Below, one piece after another: positions 59,084 to 64,000 of a stretch of 64,000 bases of DNA (position 1 is the stretch's first letter; the number at the start of each line of letters is the position of its first letter). The notes under the pieces are model-generated. The model was not told where the DNA came from. It was given only the letters and a program-made list of their open reading frames with translations, and did no database searches. Source of the stretch: Citrobacter sp. wls619 (GTDB lineage Bacteria > Pseudomonadota > Gammaproteobacteria > Enterobacterales > Enterobacteriaceae); NCBI RefSeq assembly GCF_005281345.1, contig NZ_SZXJ01000095.1, positions 403,095 to 467,094 of the forward strand. The letters run 5' to 3'. Made by a program: the position numbers and the translations under genes.

Positions 59084-61546
59084 TTATTCCGTGACTTTCT
59101 TTTTCGCCGCGCGTTTGGCTTTGGTGGCGGCAGCGATTTTAAGCGTTTTCGCCGATGGCTTTTTCGCTTTTTTGTCGCCTTTTTTCTCAGCCGCATTCTT
59201 ATCCGCCTGAGGTTTGGCTCTGCCTTTTTTCTCACCGCGGAAAGCACTGTCCGGCTCGAAATTCACCTTTTTGCCCATCTGACGACGTTTACCGGTATTC
59301 TTACCTGCATCGCCTTTTTTGGCTTTTTCGCGCGCGGTTTTACCCTCGTTGCGCGGCGCTCGTTCGCTGGAAATCAGACTAAAGTCGATTTTGCGCTCGT
59401 CCATATTGACGGCTTCCACACGGACTTCCACACGATCGCCAAGACGATACATCTGACCGCTGGATTCGCCAGTCAGGCGTTGCCCTACCTGGTCAAAACG
59501 ATAGTAATCGTTATCCAGCGAGGAGACATGCACCAGACCGTCGATAAACAGCTCATCAAGACGAACAAAGAAGCCAAAACCCGTCACGCTGGCAATAACG
59601 CCCTTAAAGACATTACCGACCTGATCCAGCATAAAGTCGCACTTCAGCCAGTCGGAAACATCGCGCGTGGCTTCGTCAGCACGGCGCTCTGCCATCGAAC
59701 AGTGCTGGCCCAGTTGCAGCATCTCTTCCATCGAATAATGGTAGCCACCCGTTTCCGTGGTGTTACCTTTATGACCCTGCTCCTGCGCCAACAGATACTT
59801 GATTGCACGGTGCAAGGAGAGATCCGGGTAACGACGGATCGGCGAGGTAAAGTGTGCATAAGATTGCAGCGCCAGACCAAAGTGACCGCGGTTTTCCGGA
59901 TCGTAAATCGCCTGCTTCATCGAACGCAGCAGCATAGTTTGCAGCATTTCTGCGTCAGGTCGATCAGCAATCGACTCCAGCAGTTCGGCATAATCACGCG
60001 GCTCTGGTTTGTTACCACCAGGCAACTCCAGCCCCAGCTCGGCCAGTACCGAGCGGAAAGAGTTAATCGCTTCGGTCGTTGGCTTATCGTGAATACGGAA
60101 CAGCGCAGGCTCTTTGGCTTTCTCAACGAATCGCGCCGCTGAGATATTCGCCATGATCATGCACTCTTCAATCAGTTTGTGCGCGTCATTACGCTGCGTC
60201 TGCTCAATACGCTCAATACGGCGTTCAGCATTGAAGATAAACTTCGCTTCTTCACTCTCAAACGAGATACCGCCGCGCTCTTCCCGCGCTTTATCCAGTA
60301 CTTTGTAGAGGTTATGCAGCTCTTCAATGTGTTTAACCAGCGGCGCGTACTGTTCACGCAGCTCCTGGTCGCCCTGCAGCATGTGCCAGACTTTGGTGTA
60401 AGTCAGGCGCGCATGGGAGCTCATTACCGCTTCGTAGAATTTAAAACCGGTTAAGCGACCTTTCGACGAAATGGTCATTTCACAGACCATACACAGCCTG
60501 TCCACCTGCGGGTTGAGCGAACACAATCCGTTTGACAGCACTTCCGGCAGCATTGGAACAACCTGCGATGGGAAGTACACGGATGTACCGCGGCTACGGG
60601 CTTCCTGGTCCAGCGGGGTCGGTGGGCGAACGTAATAACTTACGTCAGCAATCGCCACCCACAAACGCCAGCCGCCGCCACGCTTTTTCTCGCAATAGAC
60701 GGCATCATCGAAATCACGCGCATCTTCACCATCGATAGTAACCAGCGGCAAATCGCGCAAATCAACACGCCCGACTTTCGCCTCTTCCGGCACTTCTTCT
60801 TTCAGGCCAGCGACCTGTTTCTCTACTGCCTGCGGCCAGATATAGGGAATTTCATGAGTACGCAGGGCCATATCAACGGCCATGCTGGTGCCCATATTAT
60901 CGCCCAGCACTTCGACAATTTTACCCACTGCTTTGGTACGGCGAGTCGGGCGCTGGGTGAGTTCAACCACCACCACAAAGCCCATACGGGCACCCATCAC
61001 CTCTTCAGGCGGGATCAGGATATCGAAACTCAGGCGGCTGTCGTCAGGCACGACAAACCCGACGCCAGCGTCGGTGAAGTAGCGACCAACAATCTGGCTG
61101 GTTTTCGGCACCAGTACGCGCACGATACGTGCTTCGCGGCGGCCTTTACGATCCGCCCCCAGCGGTTGTGCCAGTACCTGATCGCCATGAATGCAGGTTT
61201 TCATCTGCTCACTGGACAGGTACAGGTCATCTTTGCGGCCTTCAACGCGCAGAAAGCCGTAGCCATCACGGTGGCCAATAACGGTACCTTTCAGCAAGTC
61301 GAGACGTTCCGGCAGCGCATAGCACTGACGACGGGTGAAGACCAGTTGTCCGTCACGCTCCATCGCGCGCAGACGGCGACGCAGTGCTTCTTGCTGCTCT
61401 TCACCTTCAATATTGAGTTCAGCGGCCAGCTCATCGCGGTTGGCCGGTTTTTCACGTTTAGTTAAATGTTCGAGGATAAATTCCCGGCTCGGGATAGGGT
61501 TCGCGTATTTTTCAGCTTCGCGTTCCTGGAAAGGATCTTGTGACAT
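59084..61546 (-). CDS. rnr: Exoribonuclease R
   Basis: RNase R degrades structured RNA 3' to 5' and works in rRNA quality control, trans-translation and cold adaptation. From [20 protein letters not shown] the product is about 820 residues (K-12 813). Cold-shock domains (about 80-220) precede the RNB catalytic domain with [32 protein letters not shown], which holds the metal-binding aspartates. An S1 domain (about 645-730, [20 protein letters not shown]) and a long basic Lys/Ala tail follow. The tail is seven residues longer than in K-12. ATGGAGGAACCTCG precedes the start. It lies between nsrR and rlmB. Confidence 0.98.
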   Translation of the reverse strand: MSQDPFQEREAEKYANPIPSREFILEHLTKREKPANRDELAAELNIEGEEQQEALRRRLRAMERDGQLVFTRRQCYALPERLDLLKGTVIGHRDGYGFLRVEGRKDDLYLSSEQMKTCIHGDQVLAQPLGADRKGRREARIVRVLVPKTSQIVGRYFTDAGVGFVVPDDSRLSFDILIPPEEVMGARMGFVVVVELTQRPTRRTKAVGKIVEVLGDNMGTSMAVDMALRTHEIPYIWPQAVEKQVAGLKEEVPEEAKVGRVDLRDLPLVTIDGEDARDFDDAVYCEKKRGGGWRLWVAIADVSYYVRPPTPLDQEARSRGTSVYFPSQVVPMLPEVLSNGLCSLNPQVDRLCMVCEMTISSKGRLTGFKFYEAVMSSHARLTYTKVWHMLQGDQELREQYAPLVKHIEELHNLYKVLDKAREERGGISFESEEAKFIFNAERRIERIEQTQRNDAHKLIEECMIMANISAARFVEKAKEPALFRIHDKPTTEAINSFRSVLAELGLELPGGNKPEPRDYAELLESIADRPDAEMLQTMLLRSMKQAIYDPENRGHFGLALQSYAHFTSPIRRYPDLSLHRAIKYLLAQEQGHKGNTTETGGYHYSMEEMLQLGQHCSMAERRADEATRDVSDWLKCDFMLDQVGNVFKGVIASVTGFGFFVRLDELFIDGLVHVSSLDNDYYRFDQVGQRLTGESSGQMYRLGDRVEVRVEAVNMDERKIDFSLISSERAPRNEGKTAREKAKKGDAGKNTGKRRQMGKKVNFEPDSAFRGEKKGRAKPQADKNAAEKKGDKKAKKPSAKTLKIAAATKAKRAAKKKVTE

Positions 61547-61584
61547 CGAGGTTCCTCCATTGTCAGCTCTGATGAAGATTTTCG

Positions 61585-62010
61585 TCACTCCACCAGCAAT
61601 AATTTATAAAGCGGTTGATTCTCTTCAACCAAATCAGCAAGTGTGTAGTTGTCCAGTTCCGTGAGAAAACTTTGCACTGCCTTAGAAAGCGCCTGCTTGA
61701 GTCGGCAGGCAGGGGTAATGTGGCAAAACTCGCTGCTACAGTTAACCAGCGATAAGGGTTCCAGCTCGCGAACCACATCACCAATTCCAATAGCCTTAGC
61801 CGGTTTGCCCAGGCGGATGCCGCCATTTTTTCCACGAATAGCAGTAACGAAGCCCGCCCGGCTAAGTTGATTGATTATTTTGACCATATGATTACGGGAC
61901 ACGCCGTAGACTTCTGTCACCTCAGAAATACTGGTCATACGTCCTTCGGGTAGCGACGCCATGTAGATTAGCGCACGTAATCCGTAATCGGTGAAACTTG
62001 TTAACTGCAC
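61585..62010 (-). CDS. nsrR: Nitric-oxide-sensing repressor NsrR
   Basis: NsrR is an Rrf2-family repressor with an iron-sulfur cluster that is destroyed by nitric oxide, releasing genes such as ytfE and hmp. The 141 residues equal K-12 NsrR. An N-terminal winged helix ([47 protein letters not shown]) is followed by the cluster loop. The three cysteines lie in [21 protein letters not shown]. It is the first gene of an nsrR-rnr-rlmB row. Its target in this window is the ytfE operator at 38428-38450. Confidence 0.97.
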   Translation of the reverse strand: MQLTSFTDYGLRALIYMASLPEGRMTSISEVTEVYGVSRNHMVKIINQLSRAGFVTAIRGKNGGIRLGKPAKAIGIGDVVRELEPLSLVNCSSEFCHITPACRLKQALSKAVQSFLTELDNYTLADLVEENQPLYKLLLVE

Positions 62011-62134
62011 ATCAACCTCAGGAAAAGGGATAAAACGGATAAGCCTGGTAGTATTATTTATATTGATGATAAACCAGCCACCAGCCAGGTCGCTAATTTA
62101 TTTCAGTTCGGGAAGGAAAAAAGCGAGGAACCTA

Positions 62135-62222
62135 CGTGATTTTAAGCCGGATTCTGATGCAAAGCGCCTCACCCGGCCTAAATTAGTGCAAGCGCAGCGC
62201 CATTTGACGCTACGCTGTAACC
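62135..62222. repeat. REP-like repeat between purA and nsrR
   Basis: AGCCGGATTCTGATGCAAAGCGC..CACCCGGCCTAA followed by GCGCAGCGCCATTTGACGCTACGCTG is a degenerate REP-type element. The 62011-62226 gap has no gene that I can support. Confidence 0.5.
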
Positions 62223-62226
62223 AGAA

Positions 62227-63528
<1,302 letters not shown>

Positions 63529-63535
63529 TCAAAAT

Positions 63536-63547
63536 CACCGTTTGCTT
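63536..63547 (-). promoter_or_regulatory. PurR-like site upstream of purA
   Basis: AAGCAAACGGTG on the minus strand keeps the GCAAACG core of the PurR consensus ACGCAAACGTTTGCGT, 11 to 22 bases ahead of the purA start. The right half is poor. Confidence 0.45.
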
Positions 63548-63627
63548 AAAAATGGATTCTACCACCGCTTTTTCAGATATACAGCACTTTTTGCATCCAA
63601 AAATCTGCAAATTAGTCTACTTATTGA

Positions 63628-63825
63628 TCAGCCAATCGTTTTCCTCAACATGTAGTAGACGACCACGCCCGCGACCACAAGACCTCCACCAAAACGACGC
63701 AAAATATTTTCAGGAAGTTGTGCCATCGCCGAGATCATTTTCTTCCAGGCGCGGGGATACAGCATAGGACCCAAGCCTTCCAGCACCAAAACCAGCGCGA
63801 GCGCCAGCAAAATTGTTGAGTTCAT
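63628..63825 (-). CDS. yjeT: YjeT, DUF2065 small membrane protein
   Basis: The 65-residue product equals K-12 YjeT. Two hydrophobic segments (ILLALALVLVLEGLGPMLY and FGGGLVVAGVVVYYMLR) place it in the inner membrane as a short hairpin. Its function is unknown. It lies between hflC and purA on the same strand, as in K-12, directly after the hflC terminator. Confidence 0.93.
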   Translation of the reverse strand: MNSTILLALALVLVLEGLGPMLYPRAWKKMISAMAQLPENILRRFGGGLVVAGVVVYYMLRKTIG

Positions 63826-63846
63826 CCGTCGTCCTTATATAAAAAG

Positions 63847-63881
63847 AAAACCACCGCATCCCTGGGGATGCCGGTGGTTTT
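63847..63881 (-). terminator. Rho-independent terminator after hflC
   Basis: AAACCACCGGCATCC-CCAGG-GATGCGGTGGTTTT on the minus strand forms a long stem with one mismatch and ends in a T-run, about 27 bases after the hflC stop. Confidence 0.85.
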
Positions 63882-63907
63882 GCTGGTCTAAAACCGCTGG
63901 CGCTATT

Positions 63908-64000
63908 TTAGCGTGTTGCGCTATTCGGCGTCTTCATGTAGCGGAAGAAATCGCTGTCCGGGCTCATGACCATGACATCCTGGTTTCCTTCGAAGCTCTT
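63908..64000 (-). CDS. hflC: HflC, FtsH-regulating membrane protein, C-terminal end (partial)
   Basis: The last 30 residues are visible (KSFEGNQDVMVMSPDSDFFRY, ending KTPNSATR) and agree with the C-terminus of K-12 HflC. HflC and HflK form a SPFH-family complex in the inner membrane that surrounds the FtsH protease and limits its access to substrates. The rest of the gene lies outside the window. A terminator follows. Confidence 0.93.
   Translation of the reverse strand, partial: KSFEGNQDVMVMSPDSDFFRYMKTPNSATR

Noticed and set aside
59012-60142. Plus-strand frame of 376 codons
   Set aside because: Antisense of rnr, rich in Phe and Arg, which mirrors the Lys/Ala-rich tail of RNase R.

Overview
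The window is chromosomal DNA of an enterobacterium close to Escherichia, Salmonella and Citrobacter. Gene order follows the E. coli K-12 segment from mpl/fbp through ytf, cycA, rpsF-rplI and ula to purA and hflC, and most proteins match their K-12 counterparts in length to within a few residues. REP/BIME elements with the GCCGGAT...ATCCGGC core lie between many genes. Species-specific insertions and missing K-12 blocks argue against E. coli. Citrobacter is my best guess, unproven.

Layout. 1-0.9 kb: 3' end of a YadA-type trimeric autotransporter and an IS3-family scar. 0.9-10.2 kb: mpl, fbp, a chemoreceptor with almost no periplasmic domain, the galactofuranose importer genes yjfF-ytfT-ytfR-ytfQ, and ppa. 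10.2-20.9 kb: an accessory island between ppa and ytfP. It holds a YncE-like propeller and TonB-dependent receptor behind a Fur-like palindrome, two membrane chemoreceptors, a soluble zinc-binding-type (CZB) chemoreceptor split by an A9 tract, a lipoprotein, a 43-residue secreted peptide and IS3-family debris. 20.9-41.7 kb: ytfP-tamB-tamA, msrA, paeA (ytfL), ytfK, ytfJ, cysQ, cpdB, ytfH/ytfG, an AraC-type regulator, ytfF, another chemoreceptor, ytfE, cycA and fklB. 41.8-46.6 kb: ytfB, a DMT permease, the rpsF-priB-rpsR-rplI operon, a TSUP permease and yjfY. 46.7-54.8 kb: the L-ascorbate regulon ulaABCDEF, ulaG and ulaR, with an unrecognised low-GC gene inserted between ulaG and ulaR. 54.8-64 kb: yjfP, bsmA, yjfN, aidB, rlmB, rnr, nsrR, purA, yjeT and the 3' end of hflC.

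Working links. YtfQ/R/T and YjfF form one ABC importer. TamA and TamB form an envelope-spanning assembly module. UlaA/B/C import and phosphorylate ascorbate, UlaG/D/E/F convert it to D-xylulose 5-phosphate, and UlaR represses both units. NsrR near 61.8 kb should repress ytfE near 38.5 kb, where a good NsrR palindrome is visible. Five chemoreceptor genes lie in 35 kb. Two have good sigma-28 promoters, and none of the four membrane receptors keeps a complete NWETF CheR-docking tail.

Most unusual points: (i) a 13-bp inverted repeat that would hide the ribosome-binding site of the sensorless chemoreceptor only in read-through RNA, because the sigma-28 promoter starts inside it; (ii) the orphan gene between ulaG and ulaR, bracketed by 13-bp direct repeats; (iii) the A9 tract in the CZB receptor; (iv) the small secreted two-cysteine peptide; (v) a leader peptide and hairpin ahead of the polyamine exporter paeA. 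No tRNA, rRNA or CRISPR array was seen.
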